Assembly (NCBI RefSeq): GCF_009762775.1
Contig: NZ_CP046401.1
Coordinates: forward strand, 2,542,001-2,606,000
Direction of reading: 5' to 3'
Source of the DNA: Maribellus comscasis
GTDB lineage: Bacteria > Bacteroidota > Bacteroidia > Bacteroidales > Prolixibacteraceae
DNA: 64,000 bases
Every line of letters begins with the position of its first letter. The first letter of the stretch is position 1. The translations under genes and the position numbers were made by a program. Shown here one piece after another: positions 16,515 through 25,511 of this stretch. Under the pieces are notes generated by a model. It saw nothing but the letters and a program-made list of their open reading frames with translations, was not told the DNA's origin and did no database searches.

Positions 16515-18161
16515 ATGATTTACAGAGCTACCGGAATTCTTTTGTTGATTTTTGGAATAACAACGGGTATTTTTGCACAAAAAACACAATTCACTCATCA
16601 GGATTCATTGCGTGGAAGTATTACCCCGGAACGGGCATGGTGGGATTTAACTTACTATCACCTCAGTGTAAAAGTAAACCCCGGCGACAGCACCTTTTCG
16701 GGCACAAATCTGATTCAATACCGGGTAATCGAACCCAATCAAAAAATACAAATTGATCTGCAACCACCCATGAAAATTTCGAAAATTACTCAAAATGGTG
16801 TAGAACAGAAATTTGCAAGGGACGGAAACGCGTGGTTTATTTCACTAAGCAAAAAACAACAAAAAGGTGAAGTACTGGAGTTACTTGTTGAGTATAACGG
16901 AAAACCCAAAGTAAGTCGCCGTCCTCCCTGGGATGGAGGTGTGAGCTGGAAAAAAGATGAAAAAGGAAGACCATTTATTGTTACAGCAAACCAGGGCGAC
17001 GGAGCAAGTTTATGGTGGCCCTGCAAAGATCATCCTTACGATGAACCCGACAGCATGTTGATCAGTGTAACTTTCCCTGAAAATTTAATGGATGTTTCAA
17101 ACGGAAAACTTATAAAACTTGACAATAACAACGACGGGACAAAAACCGCGCACTGGTTTGTCAACAATCCAATTAATTCATACGGGGTAAATATCAACAT
17201 TGGAAACTATGTTCACTTTGGCGATACCTACAAAGGCAAAAAAGGTGCACTCGATTGTAATTTCTGGGTGATGGACTACAACCTCGAAAAAGCAAAAAAA
17301 CATTTTGAACAGGCTTACCAAATGCTTGAAGCCTTTGAATACTGGTTTGGCCCTTACCCATTTTACAACGACGGTTACAAATTGGTTGAAGTTCCCTACC
17401 CGGGAATGGAGCACCAAAGTTCGGTAACCTACGGAAATGGTTTTAAAAACGGTTATGGCGGCCGCGATGAAAGCCACACGGGATATGGAATGAAATTCGA
17501 TTTTATAATCATCCACGAATCGGGCCATGAATGGTTTGCAAACAACGTTACCAACTGGGACGAAGCTGACATGTGGATTCATGAAAGTTTTACCGCTTAT
17601 TCCGAAAGTTTATTTGTCGAATATTTTTGGGGAAAGGAAGCCGGCGCTGAATATTGTCGGGGAACACGTCTCAACATCAGTAACGACCGACCTATCATCG
17701 GAGTTTACGGGGTAAACTACCCCGGCTCGGGCGATATGTATTCGAAAGGTGCCAATATGTTACATACGCTTCGCCAAATTGTAAACGATGATAAAAAATG
17801 GAGAAAAATACTCAGGGGACTCAACGAAACGTTTTATCATCAAACCGTTAAAGCCGAACAAATAGAAAAATACATTTCCTCGGAAACAGAACTTGATCTG
17901 GAATCATTTTTTAATCAATATTTACGCGACACAAGAATTCCCACGTTAGAATATGCCATTGTTGACAATGAAATTCGCTACCGTTGGACAAATTGTGTTA
18001 ACGATTTTAATATGCCTGTAAGAGTTTATATCAGTGGAGAAATGAAATGGATATACCCCACCAGGCGCTGGAGCAGATTAAAACAAAGTGGGAGTTATAA
18101 ATCGTTTGAAATCGATAAGAACTTTTATGTAGCTGCTTTTCCAATTACTGTAATCAATTAA
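16515..18161 (+). CDS. Exported M1-family metallo-aminopeptidase
   Basis: A 548-residue protein with a signal peptide ending GIFAQ. An N-terminal beta-saddle domain precedes a gluzincin catalytic domain with the zinc site HESGHEW (His334, His338, catalytic Glu335) and third ligand Glu357 in WIHESF, the exact HExxH-18-E spacing of M1 enzymes. The exopeptidase motif usually GxMEN reads GMEHQS here, a common variant in this branch. It is shorter than full four-domain M1 enzymes. It should act in the periplasm on free N-termini, together with the S15 and S9 enzymes around it. Confidence 0.9.
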   Translation: MIYRATGILLLIFGITTGIFAQKTQFTHQDSLRGSITPERAWWDLTYYHLSVKVNPGDSTFSGTNLIQYRVIEPNQKIQIDLQPPMKISKITQNGVEQKFARDGNAWFISLSKKQQKGEVLELLVEYNGKPKVSRRPPWDGGVSWKKDEKGRPFIVTANQGDGASLWWPCKDHPYDEPDSMLISVTFPENLMDVSNGKLIKLDNNNDGTKTAHWFVNNPINSYGVNINIGNYVHFGDTYKGKKGALDCNFWVMDYNLEKAKKHFEQAYQMLEAFEYWFGPYPFYNDGYKLVEVPYPGMEHQSSVTYGNGFKNGYGGRDESHTGYGMKFDFIIIHESGHEWFANNVTNWDEADMWIHESFTAYSESLFVEYFWGKEAGAEYCRGTRLNISNDRPIIGVYGVNYPGSGDMYSKGANMLHTLRQIVNDDKKWRKILRGLNETFYHQTVKAEQIEKYISSETELDLESFFNQYLRDTRIPTLEYAIVDNEIRYRWTNCVNDFNMPVRVYISGEMKWIYPTRRWSRLKQSGSYKSFEIDKNFYVAAFPITVIN

Positions 18162-18280
18162 GCGATTTTGTAGAATCTGATTAAAAAAAATTTGATTAAA
18201 TTAACCTCAGTACAAATTTGAATCTGTTTTTGGATTTTTCAAGTACTAAACGAAATTTGATCAAATAAACAAAATCAGAC

Positions 18281-18547
18281 ATGTACAAAATAGCAGAAAC
18301 AACACTCCCCACTGGTCTGCTTTTCTTTCTTAAAAGAAATCCAGCCGTCGATGGCCACACCCTTTGGCTCAATTTTGAACCGATTTCCGAGACAATGCGG
18401 GAAAATGTCCGGCGGAGAATATACATTTTGTATAGTTCTGGTGACGCTACAACAATAAAAACAGCACAGAACGAATTGGCAGAAAATCTGAAAGGAATTC
18501 CCGAAATTACCTGGAAGGATAAAAATCTAAAACAAGTTGACGTATGA
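18281..18547 (+). CDS. Small conserved-looking protein coupled to the DPP-IV gene
   Basis: An 88-residue soluble protein without a signal peptide (starts MYKIAETTLPTGLLFFL). Its stop overlaps the start of the next gene by four bases (ATGA), so translation is probably coupled. I recognise no family. The reading frame is closed tightly against its neighbour and sits 119 bp after the M1 gene, which supports it being real, but no motif reveals a function. Confidence 0.5.
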   Translation: MYKIAETTLPTGLLFFLKRNPAVDGHTLWLNFEPISETMRENVRRRIYILYSSGDATTIKTAQNELAENLKGIPEITWKDKNLKQVDV

Positions 18548-20811
18548 AAAGATTAACCGTATTGTTATTGCTGACTGGCCTCTCACTTTTCTCCGTAAGC
18601 CAAAACATGCTGGAGAGATATCAGAAAGCGGAAAAGTTCCTTCCCAAAAACATTTCAAACTTAACACGGAATGTAAATTTAAACATCAACGAGGTGAAAG
18701 GAACCAGCGATTTCTGGTATAAACTTCAAACCGAAAAAGGTGAAAGATACTATTATTTCGATGGAGAAAACATTCAGTCAGAAGAGGCTTTTGATCATTC
18801 AAAACTGGCTGCGTCACTGTCAGAATTTATCACCAAACAGGTTAACCCCGATTCTTTAAACATAGAACAACTGGTATTTATTCCCGGCGAGAACAAAATA
18901 GAATTCAGTTTTGATACGCTTTTGTTCGAAACCGATTTGCTGAATTACTCAACCTCAAAAAGAGAAAAGGAAAAACCTACTCCCAAAAACCAATCGATTT
19001 CACCAAATAAAAAGTGGATTGTTGAAGTGCGTAAGTTTAACCTTTTTCTAACAAATACTGAAACCGGCGATGAAATTCAACTTACTGACGATGGTGTGGA
19101 AAAGTACGAATACGCTACACCGCTCTCGTGGTATAAAATGGTTGACGAATCAAAAGGAGATAAATACGATCCTTCCATTTCTGTTCGCTGGACTGAAGAT
19201 TCCAAAAAGTTTGTCACAATGCGGCTCGACAGGAGAAAAGTGGGTAAATTGTTTTTATACCAAAGTTTGCCGGACAGCGGATTTCGTGCAAAAGTATGGT
19301 CGTATGAACGCGCGCTGCCCGGAGAACCTGCAATAATGGAGGAATATTACATTTTTGATGTGGACTCTTTATCAAAAGTAAAAGTTGATGTTGAACCATT
19401 CGCCGATTTTACAGCAAGTATCTTTCCCACCTGGCAAAATGAAAATAAGGAGTTATATTTTGCCCGTTTTAAAAGAGGGTACCAATCCATCGAACTATTT
19501 AGGGTAAACGCTGAAACCGGCGAGGCAATTACATTGCTTACAGATTCAGCAAAAACGATGATTGAAACACAAACGGTTATTTGTAAATGGACAGAAGATG
19601 AAAGCCAGTTTTTCTGGACATCTGAGCGCGATGGATGGAATCATATATACAGATACGACAGAGACGGAAATTTTTTAAACCAGGTAACAAAAGGAAATTT
19701 TGCAGTTCGCGGAATTGAAAAAATCGACAATGAAAATCAGCTGATTTATTTTGTTGCCGGTAGTTTGGAAGAAAATGTTGACCCTTATTACAGAAACCTG
19801 TATGTTACCAATTTTGAGGGAAATTTTTTAACCCTTTTAACAAACGACAAAACCGATCATCAAATCCGGATACCGGAGAAAGGCGATTACTTTGTAGACT
19901 CTTATTCAAGAGTTGACCGGCCAACCGACCATGTAGTGCGGAGTGTGGAAAGCGGAGAAATTATTTACCGCCTGGCCTCGGCCAGTTTGGATCCCTTGTT
20001 TGCAAAAGGCTGGAAATTTCCTGAGCCATTTAAAGTAAAAGCACGCGACGGCGAAACCGATATTTATGGTTTAATTTTTTATCCTACCAATTTTGACTCG
20101 GCAAAAACATACCCTGTTCTCGATGCAACTTATTCCGGTCCCCAGGCAGTGAGGACACCCAAAACCTTTTCAAGAGGATACAACAATTATGACGTTTCAA
20201 TAGCTGAACTTGGTTTTATCGTAGTTACCATCGACGGATTGGGAACCGCGTGGCGTTCAAAAGCATTTCACGATTTTTCGTATAAAAACCTCGGCGATAT
20301 TGGTGCCGAAGACCACATTGCCGGTTTAAAACAACTGGCTGAAACACGCCCCTGGATGGATTTGAATCGGGTGGGAATTTACGGACACTCAGCAGGAGGT
20401 TATGATGCTGCACATGCCCTGCTTACCCATCCCGAATTTTATAAGGTGGCCGTTTCTTCTGCCGGAAATCACGATCATCGAATTGCAAAAGCATGGTGGC
20501 CGGAACAATATATGGGAATGCCCGGAAAACATTACGATGAGCAGTCGAATTTTAATCTGGCCGGAAATCTCGAAGGAAAACTGCTGCTGATTCACGGCGA
20601 TATGGACAACAATGTAAATACTGCTTCCAGCCTGCGCATGGCAGCTGAACTAATAAAACACAACAAAGATTTTGAACTACTTATTATCCCCAACCGAAAT
20701 CATGGATTAGCCGATCATCCCTATTTTATTCGCAAACGATGGGACTACTTCATAAAAAACCTGGCAGGCGAGAAGCCTCCTGAAGAATATGAAATAAAAA
20801 CCTATAAATAA
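18544..20811 (+). CDS. Exported prolyl oligopeptidase, dipeptidyl peptidase IV type (S9)
   Basis: A 755-residue protein with a short signal peptide (LFSVSQ). Residues about 85-470 form the DPP-IV N-terminal beta-propeller. The catalytic alpha/beta-hydrolase domain has Ser616 in GHSAGG, Asp688 in HGDMDNN and His720 in NRNHG, a full triad. DPP-IV enzymes remove Xaa-Pro or Xaa-Ala dipeptides from N-termini. The gene overlaps the small protein at 18281 and is followed by a bidirectional terminator. Together with the S15 and M1 enzymes upstream it makes an exported pathway for proline-containing peptides. Confidence 0.92.
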   Translation: MKRLTVLLLLTGLSLFSVSQNMLERYQKAEKFLPKNISNLTRNVNLNINEVKGTSDFWYKLQTEKGERYYYFDGENIQSEEAFDHSKLAASLSEFITKQVNPDSLNIEQLVFIPGENKIEFSFDTLLFETDLLNYSTSKREKEKPTPKNQSISPNKKWIVEVRKFNLFLTNTETGDEIQLTDDGVEKYEYATPLSWYKMVDESKGDKYDPSISVRWTEDSKKFVTMRLDRRKVGKLFLYQSLPDSGFRAKVWSYERALPGEPAIMEEYYIFDVDSLSKVKVDVEPFADFTASIFPTWQNENKELYFARFKRGYQSIELFRVNAETGEAITLLTDSAKTMIETQTVICKWTEDESQFFWTSERDGWNHIYRYDRDGNFLNQVTKGNFAVRGIEKIDNENQLIYFVAGSLEENVDPYYRNLYVTNFEGNFLTLLTNDKTDHQIRIPEKGDYFVDSYSRVDRPTDHVVRSVESGEIIYRLASASLDPLFAKGWKFPEPFKVKARDGETDIYGLIFYPTNFDSAKTYPVLDATYSGPQAVRTPKTFSRGYNNYDVSIAELGFIVVTIDGLGTAWRSKAFHDFSYKNLGDIGAEDHIAGLKQLAETRPWMDLNRVGIYGHSAGGYDAAHALLTHPEFYKVAVSSAGNHDHRIAKAWWPEQYMGMPGKHYDEQSNFNLAGNLEGKLLLIHGDMDNNVNTASSLRMAAELIKHNKDFELLIIPNRNHGLADHPYFIRKRWDYFIKNLAGEKPPEEYEIKTYK

Positions 20812-20818
20812 GAAACGA

Positions 20819-20854
20819 CAAAAAACGGAGCCATTTTAAGTGACTCCGTTTTTT
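20819..20854. terminator. Bidirectional terminator between DPP-IV and hcp genes
   Basis: AAAAAACGGAG pairs with CTCCGTTTTTT around a short loop. The A run on the left and T run on the right allow it to terminate both convergent genes. Confidence 0.8.
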
Positions 20855-20856
20855 AA

Positions 20857-21387
20857 CTATTTCGAAAAACGATGAAGCGGAGAGTTACGGACAGAAGATG
20901 TTACGGAACGAGTTCCCCAATTATCTTCAGCTGTGATTCCAGCATCCTCAAATGTCCAAATAATTTTCTGGTAAACAAACGCAATTTGCTCCCGAACCTG
21001 ATGCCGCATGTTTTCCGGATATTGATTATTTAGCATTTCCTGTCCGATGTTTACAATACGGGCATTTTTCAACTCAATGGTGTAGTACTGAATCTCCTGC
21101 CCACTTCTTGAAGGTTGCCAAAACCGCAATTCCATTTCAGTGATATTCTCATTATTTGTTAACGCGTTCAACAAAAGAGGAGTAGATTTATCAATTTCTT
21201 TTGTTACTACAAGCGGTTTATGTTGCCTTTTGCCCGTTGGAAGTCCGGAAGCAGCATCCACCGGAGATTCTACTTCGTGATGAAACTCAACAACCATAAT
21301 GGAGTCCTCGCGCCCAGCCTGTGTTACCGATCCTTTTATCTCACCTTGCGTCTGCCCCGTCAGTCTCATGTATGCATTTAAAGCCAT
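20857..21387 (-). CDS. Hcp-family type VI secretion tube protein, orphan
   Basis: The ATG at 21387 (MALNAYMRLTGQTQG) gives 176 residues, the usual Hcp size; a frame 13 codons longer is less likely. The Hcp1-family (PF05638) landmarks are all there: G-GEIKGSVTQAGREDSI, KPLVVTKEIDKSTPLLLNAL, QYYTIELKNARI, and the C-terminal WTFEDAGITAEDNW. Hcp hexamers stack into the tube of the type VI machine and can carry effectors. No other Tss component (TssB, TssC, VgrG, PAAR, ClpV) is in the window. It lies alone between two peptidase genes. It could serve a machine encoded elsewhere, or act as a secreted or repurposed protein. Confidence 0.88.
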   Translation of the reverse strand: MALNAYMRLTGQTQGEIKGSVTQAGREDSIMVVEFHHEVESPVDAASGLPTGKRQHKPLVVTKEIDKSTPLLLNALTNNENITEMELRFWQPSRSGQEIQYYTIELKNARIVNIGQEMLNNQYPENMRHQVREQIAFVYQKIIWTFEDAGITAEDNWGTRSVTSSVRNSPLHRFSK

Positions 21388-21518
21388 AATTATGTTTTTA
21401 AGTTTGTTACGTAAAAATGAAACCAATGTCCATCTTTTATTTATACATTTAGAAAATGTAAGTTAAAACAAATTCACTCACAAGTCAACAAGCGGCTGAT
21501 TAATAAAATTTTACAATC

Positions 21519-22892
21519 ATGTTCAAGCAGAAAGCGTATATCGAACGAAGAAAAATCTTAAAAGAGAAAGTAGGTTCAGGAATCATTCTTTTATTTGGCA
21601 ATGACGAGTCGCCAATGAATTATACCGACAATACCTATCATTTCAGGCAAGACAGCACTTTTCTTTATTATTTTGGAATTGCACATCCCGGACTGGCTGC
21701 TGTGATCGACATTGATAACGACAGAGAAATAATTTTTGGGAACGACTATACCATCGACGATATCGTATGGATGGGTCCTCAGCCCACAATTGCGGAAAGA
21801 GCAGAGCTTTGTGGCGTAAAAAATAATAAACCATTAAACAAGCTTTCTGCATTTTTACAATCGGCACAAAAAATACATTTTCTTCCTTTGTATCGCCCTG
21901 AAAATAAAATCAAACTTTTCAACCTTTTAGATATTAACCCGGCAGAAATTGACAAATCATTTTCGGTTGAACTGGTTAAAGCTGTTGTTAGTCAGCGCGA
22001 AATAAAAACAGAAGAAGAAATTAAAGAAATAGAAAAAGCGGTAGATGTTTCGGTTGATATGCATGTGGCCGCCATGAAGTTTGCCCGGCCGGGAATGACT
22101 GAAGCACAGGTCGCTGCGGAAATACACAAAGTTGCCCTCGCCGCAGGTGGTGAAATTGCATTTCCAATAATTGCAACCATAAACGGGCAAACCCTTCATA
22201 ATCATTACCACGGAAACTCAATAAAAGAGGGAGATCTTTTTCTTGTGGATGCAGGTTATGAAACACCACTGGGATATGCCGGCGATTTATCAAGTACCTT
22301 CCCTGTAAGCAAAAAATTTACTCCTGAGCAAAAAGAAATTTATAAAATAACATTGGATGCCCACCAGGCGGCCATAGACGCACTCCAGATTCAGCAACCA
22401 TTTAAAAATGCACATATTGCGGCATGCAAAGCCATTTTCGACGGGATGAAAAGCATGGGATTTACCAAAGGAAATACCGACAATGCAGTAGAAGCCGGAG
22501 CACACGCCTTATTCTTTCCTTGCGGAACAGGCCACATGATGGGCCTGGATGTTCACGATATGGAAGACCTTGGCGAAGTTTGGGTTGGCTACAACGGGCA
22601 GTATAAAAGCACACAATTTGGACTAAAATCGCTTCGCCTGGCCAAACCGTTGGAAACAGGCCATGTACTTACCATCGAACCGGGAATTTATTTTATTCCG
22701 GAACTGATTGATTTGTGGCGTTCCCAAAATAAATTTGACGAGTTTATTAACTGGGAAAAAGTGGATAGCTACCGCAATTTTGGAGGAATCCGGAACGAAG
22801 AAGATTTTGTAATGACCCAAAATGGCGTAAAACTACTTGGGAAGCCAAAACCAAAAACCATAGAAGAAGTGGAGAGTATTCGAAATAGCTAG
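21519..22892 (+). CDS. pepP: Xaa-Pro aminopeptidase (M24B)
   Basis: A 457-residue cytoplasmic enzyme with no signal peptide. The N-terminal creatinase-type domain spans about 1-170. The pita-bread catalytic domain has the five metal ligands Asp244 (LVDAGYE), Asp256 (YAGDLSS), His339 (GTGHMMG), Glu387 (IEPGIY) and Glu427 (IRNEED). The family removes an N-terminal residue preceding proline. It is divergent from the Hcp gene and would finish, inside the cell, the degradation of proline peptides imported after action of the exported peptidases at 14638-20811. Confidence 0.92.
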   Translation: MFKQKAYIERRKILKEKVGSGIILLFGNDESPMNYTDNTYHFRQDSTFLYYFGIAHPGLAAVIDIDNDREIIFGNDYTIDDIVWMGPQPTIAERAELCGVKNNKPLNKLSAFLQSAQKIHFLPLYRPENKIKLFNLLDINPAEIDKSFSVELVKAVVSQREIKTEEEIKEIEKAVDVSVDMHVAAMKFARPGMTEAQVAAEIHKVALAAGGEIAFPIIATINGQTLHNHYHGNSIKEGDLFLVDAGYETPLGYAGDLSSTFPVSKKFTPEQKEIYKITLDAHQAAIDALQIQQPFKNAHIAACKAIFDGMKSMGFTKGNTDNAVEAGAHALFFPCGTGHMMGLDVHDMEDLGEVWVGYNGQYKSTQFGLKSLRLAKPLETGHVLTIEPGIYFIPELIDLWRSQNKFDEFINWEKVDSYRNFGGIRNEEDFVMTQNGVKLLGKPKPKTIEEVESIRNS

Positions 22893-22995
22893 ATGACTAT
22901 CTTCTGATAACTACAAATCTTTCTGGTATTTTAGCGTAAAAATTAGCGATTTATCGTAGTTGATAATTTAAAAAATTCCGCTTAAAAAAAACTCT

Positions 22996-23003
22996 TATTT
23001 TTG
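22996..23003 (+). promoter_or_regulatory. Possible Bacteroidota -7 promoter element
   Basis: TATTTTTG matches the Bacteroidota consensus TAnnTTTG 16 bases before the ATG at 23020. I find no good -33 partner at the usual distance, so support is weak. Confidence 0.3.
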
Positions 23004-23019
23004 TCCGAAATTCAAGAGG

Positions 23020-23568
23020 ATGAAGAAAGCGTTTTTTTTAGTCGGATTACTTACAATCTCAAAAATTATTTTTGCGCAAACTGAAATTGGTCCCGACGGG
23101 GATAAACTTCTCGGAATAATTATAGGAATTGCTCTCCTGGGAGTCGTCTTTTTGGTTTTACGAAAAACGGGGGGAAAAAAGACTCAAAAAACAAAAAAAC
23201 CATTTTTCCAGTTCAAAAGAGTCCAGATAGAGCTAAAAAAAGACAGGGTGTATTTCCCTGATTTTCTAAATCTTTCTGTAAAAAATACGGGAAATACCGA
23301 CATTGATCTTGACCGGCCTTTGCTGATTTTTGACAATTTCTGGTTAAAACGAAAATTCAAAATCAAGGGAATGGAGAACCGTACTTTTTATCCCTTATAT
23401 CTTGAAAAAGGGAAAACGCACACACTTGAAATTGATATTAACCGTTTTTATCGTCATGATAAAAAACTCAAAAAATTTCCAAAAGCAAAAATTATTATTT
23501 CCGATGTAAAAGGGAGGCGATTGGGGAGCAAAAGCGTTTTTTTGAAAAAAACATTATTTAAGTTTTGA
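23020..23568 (+). CDS. Membrane-anchored protein of unknown function, coupled to pullulanase
   Basis: A 182-residue protein with an N-terminal signal or helix (ends IIFAQ), a second helix at about 29-47 (LLGIIIGIALLGVVFLVL), then a basic soluble domain of beta character (about 65-180). The Lys-rich linker after the second helix predicts that the C-terminal domain is cytoplasmic. The stop TGA shares its last base with the ATG of the pullulanase gene, so the two are translated together. I recognise no family. Confidence 0.6.
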   Translation: MKKAFFLVGLLTISKIIFAQTEIGPDGDKLLGIIIGIALLGVVFLVLRKTGGKKTQKTKKPFFQFKRVQIELKKDRVYFPDFLNLSVKNTGNTDIDLDRPLLIFDNFWLKRKFKIKGMENRTFYPLYLEKGKTHTLEIDINRFYRHDKKLKKFPKAKIIISDVKGRRLGSKSVFLKKTLFKF

Positions 23569-25511
23569 TGAGAGAGTGGAAATTTAACCATATTGATTTT
23601 TCTGTCTATCCTTTTTATGAAAAGGACGATTTAGGGGTGTTTTGGGCGCCCGAAAAAACACTTGTGAAAATCTGGGCGCCAACGGCAAAGATTGTGGAGT
23701 TTCGCTTATATAAAGACGGAGCAACCGGAGAACCTTTTCATAAAACACAACTACAGGCCGGCAGTAACGGAACCTGGTCTACAGTTCTTTTGGGTGATTA
23801 CGACGGAAAGTTTTATACATTCAGGATAAACGACGGCGAGTGGCTGGAAGAAACTCCTGATATTTACACCCGCTGTGTGGGTATAAACGGTTTGCGCGGA
23901 ATGATTTATAATCCGAAAAAAACCAATCCAGAAAATTGGGAAAACGACAGCAGCCCCAAATTGCCGCATTACACCGACGCAGTAATTTATGAAACTCATG
24001 TTCGTGACTTTTCAATTGCCGAAAATTCCGGGATTCAGAGTAAAGGGAAATTTTTAGGCTTTACCGAAGAAGACACCAAAACAACAGGTGGGATAACAAC
24101 CGGCCTTTCTCATTTGAAAGATCTGGGAATAACACACGTGCATCTGCTCCCGGTTTACGATTTTTTTACTGTTGATGAAGAAAAGCCTGTCGAAAAATAC
24201 AATTGGGGCTACGACCCGTTGCACTACAATGCACTGGAAGGCTCGTATTCTAGCAATCCTTCCGATGGGACTGTCCGTATAAAAGAATTTAAAAAACTGG
24301 TACAGGCGCTGCATACTAATGGTATTGGAGTTGTTCTGGATGTGGTTTACAATCATACTTATTTTGCAAAAGAATCCGTATTTAACCAAACCGTTCCCGG
24401 TTATTTCTACCGGCAAAAACCCGACGGGACATTTTCAAACGCTTCAGGCTGTGGAAATGAAATTGCATCGGAACGAAAAATGGCAAGAAAGTACATCATC
24501 GATTCGCTTAAATACTGGGCTCAAGAGTTTCATATTGATGGTTTTCGCTTTGATTTGATGGGAATTTACGACCTGGATACCATGAATAAAATTCAGGAAG
24601 AACTCAAAAAAATAAATCCGGGAATTATTTTGTACGGAGAAGGATGGGCTGCCGATCAAAGCCCGATGCCGGAGGAATTGCGCGCTGTGAAGTTTAATAC
24701 TCCAAAATTACCCGGCATAGCTTCGTTTAATGATGATTTCAGAGACGCCATCAAAGGAAATCACGGGAATAAAAAAAGCAAAGGTTTTGTAAGCGGGCTC
24801 GACTTACGCGAAGAATCCATAAAATTCGGGATTGTAGGTGCAACATACCACCCGCAAATTGTTTACGATTACGTTGAACCATCGCGAAGAGCATGGGCAA
24901 CAGAACCGGTGCAATGCATCAATTATGCCTCCTGTCACGACAATTATACACTTTGGGATAAACTGAAATTAAGTCAGCCAAAAGCAAGTGACGAAGAATT
25001 GCGAAAAATGGTAAAACTGGCCGGCGCTCTTGTTCTTACTTCACAGGGGATTCCTTTTTTGCACTCAGGGATTGAGTTTGCACGCTCGAAGGGTGGAAAC
25101 GGCAACTCATATAAATCACCGGATGCGATAAATCAAATTGACTGGGACAAAAAAGTGGAATACCTCGAAGTTTTTGAATATTTCAAAAATTTAATTCAAT
25201 TGCGAAAAAACCATCCGGCCTTTCGTATTCCTTCTGCAGAACAAGTAAGAAAAAGTTTAACGTTCTTTTCAGAATACCATCCGGGAACAATTGCTTATTC
25301 CATTGATGGAAAATTGCTTGGCGACTCGTGGGAAAAAATTGTTTTACTTTTTAACGGTACCAAAACCGAAAAAAGAGTTCAACTCCCTCAGGGAAAATTT
25401 GAAATAATTGCCAATTGGTATTCAATTAATGAAAACGGACTTGGCGAAGTGGAAAACGAAGTAATGGTAGAAGGGATTTCTTTTATGCTTCTAAAAAACA
25501 GCGAGCAATAA
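23568..25511 (+). CDS. pulA: Type I pullulanase (GH13_14), cytoplasmic
   Basis: The ATG at 23568 gives 647 residues without a signal peptide. A CBM48-like domain (about 25-115) precedes the GH13 barrel with the pullulanase signature YNWGYDP, then VLDVVYNHT, DGFRFDLMGI (nucleophile Asp), YGEGW (acid/base Glu) and CHDNYTLWD. The enzyme cleaves alpha-1,6 branches of glycogen or imported pullulan-type oligosaccharides; the lack of a signal favours glycogen debranching. Its 3' end overlaps the convergent alanine dehydrogenase gene by 21 bases. Confidence 0.93.
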   Translation: MREWKFNHIDFSVYPFYEKDDLGVFWAPEKTLVKIWAPTAKIVEFRLYKDGATGEPFHKTQLQAGSNGTWSTVLLGDYDGKFYTFRINDGEWLEETPDIYTRCVGINGLRGMIYNPKKTNPENWENDSSPKLPHYTDAVIYETHVRDFSIAENSGIQSKGKFLGFTEEDTKTTGGITTGLSHLKDLGITHVHLLPVYDFFTVDEEKPVEKYNWGYDPLHYNALEGSYSSNPSDGTVRIKEFKKLVQALHTNGIGVVLDVVYNHTYFAKESVFNQTVPGYFYRQKPDGTFSNASGCGNEIASERKMARKYIIDSLKYWAQEFHIDGFRFDLMGIYDLDTMNKIQEELKKINPGIILYGEGWAADQSPMPEELRAVKFNTPKLPGIASFNDDFRDAIKGNHGNKKSKGFVSGLDLREESIKFGIVGATYHPQIVYDYVEPSRRAWATEPVQCINYASCHDNYTLWDKLKLSQPKASDEELRKMVKLAGALVLTSQGIPFLHSGIEFARSKGGNGNSYKSPDAINQIDWDKKVEYLEVFEYFKNLIQLRKNHPAFRIPSAEQVRKSLTFFSEYHPGTIAYSIDGKLLGDSWEKIVLLFNGTKTEKRVQLPQGKFEIIANWYSINENGLGEVENEVMVEGISFMLLKNSEQ

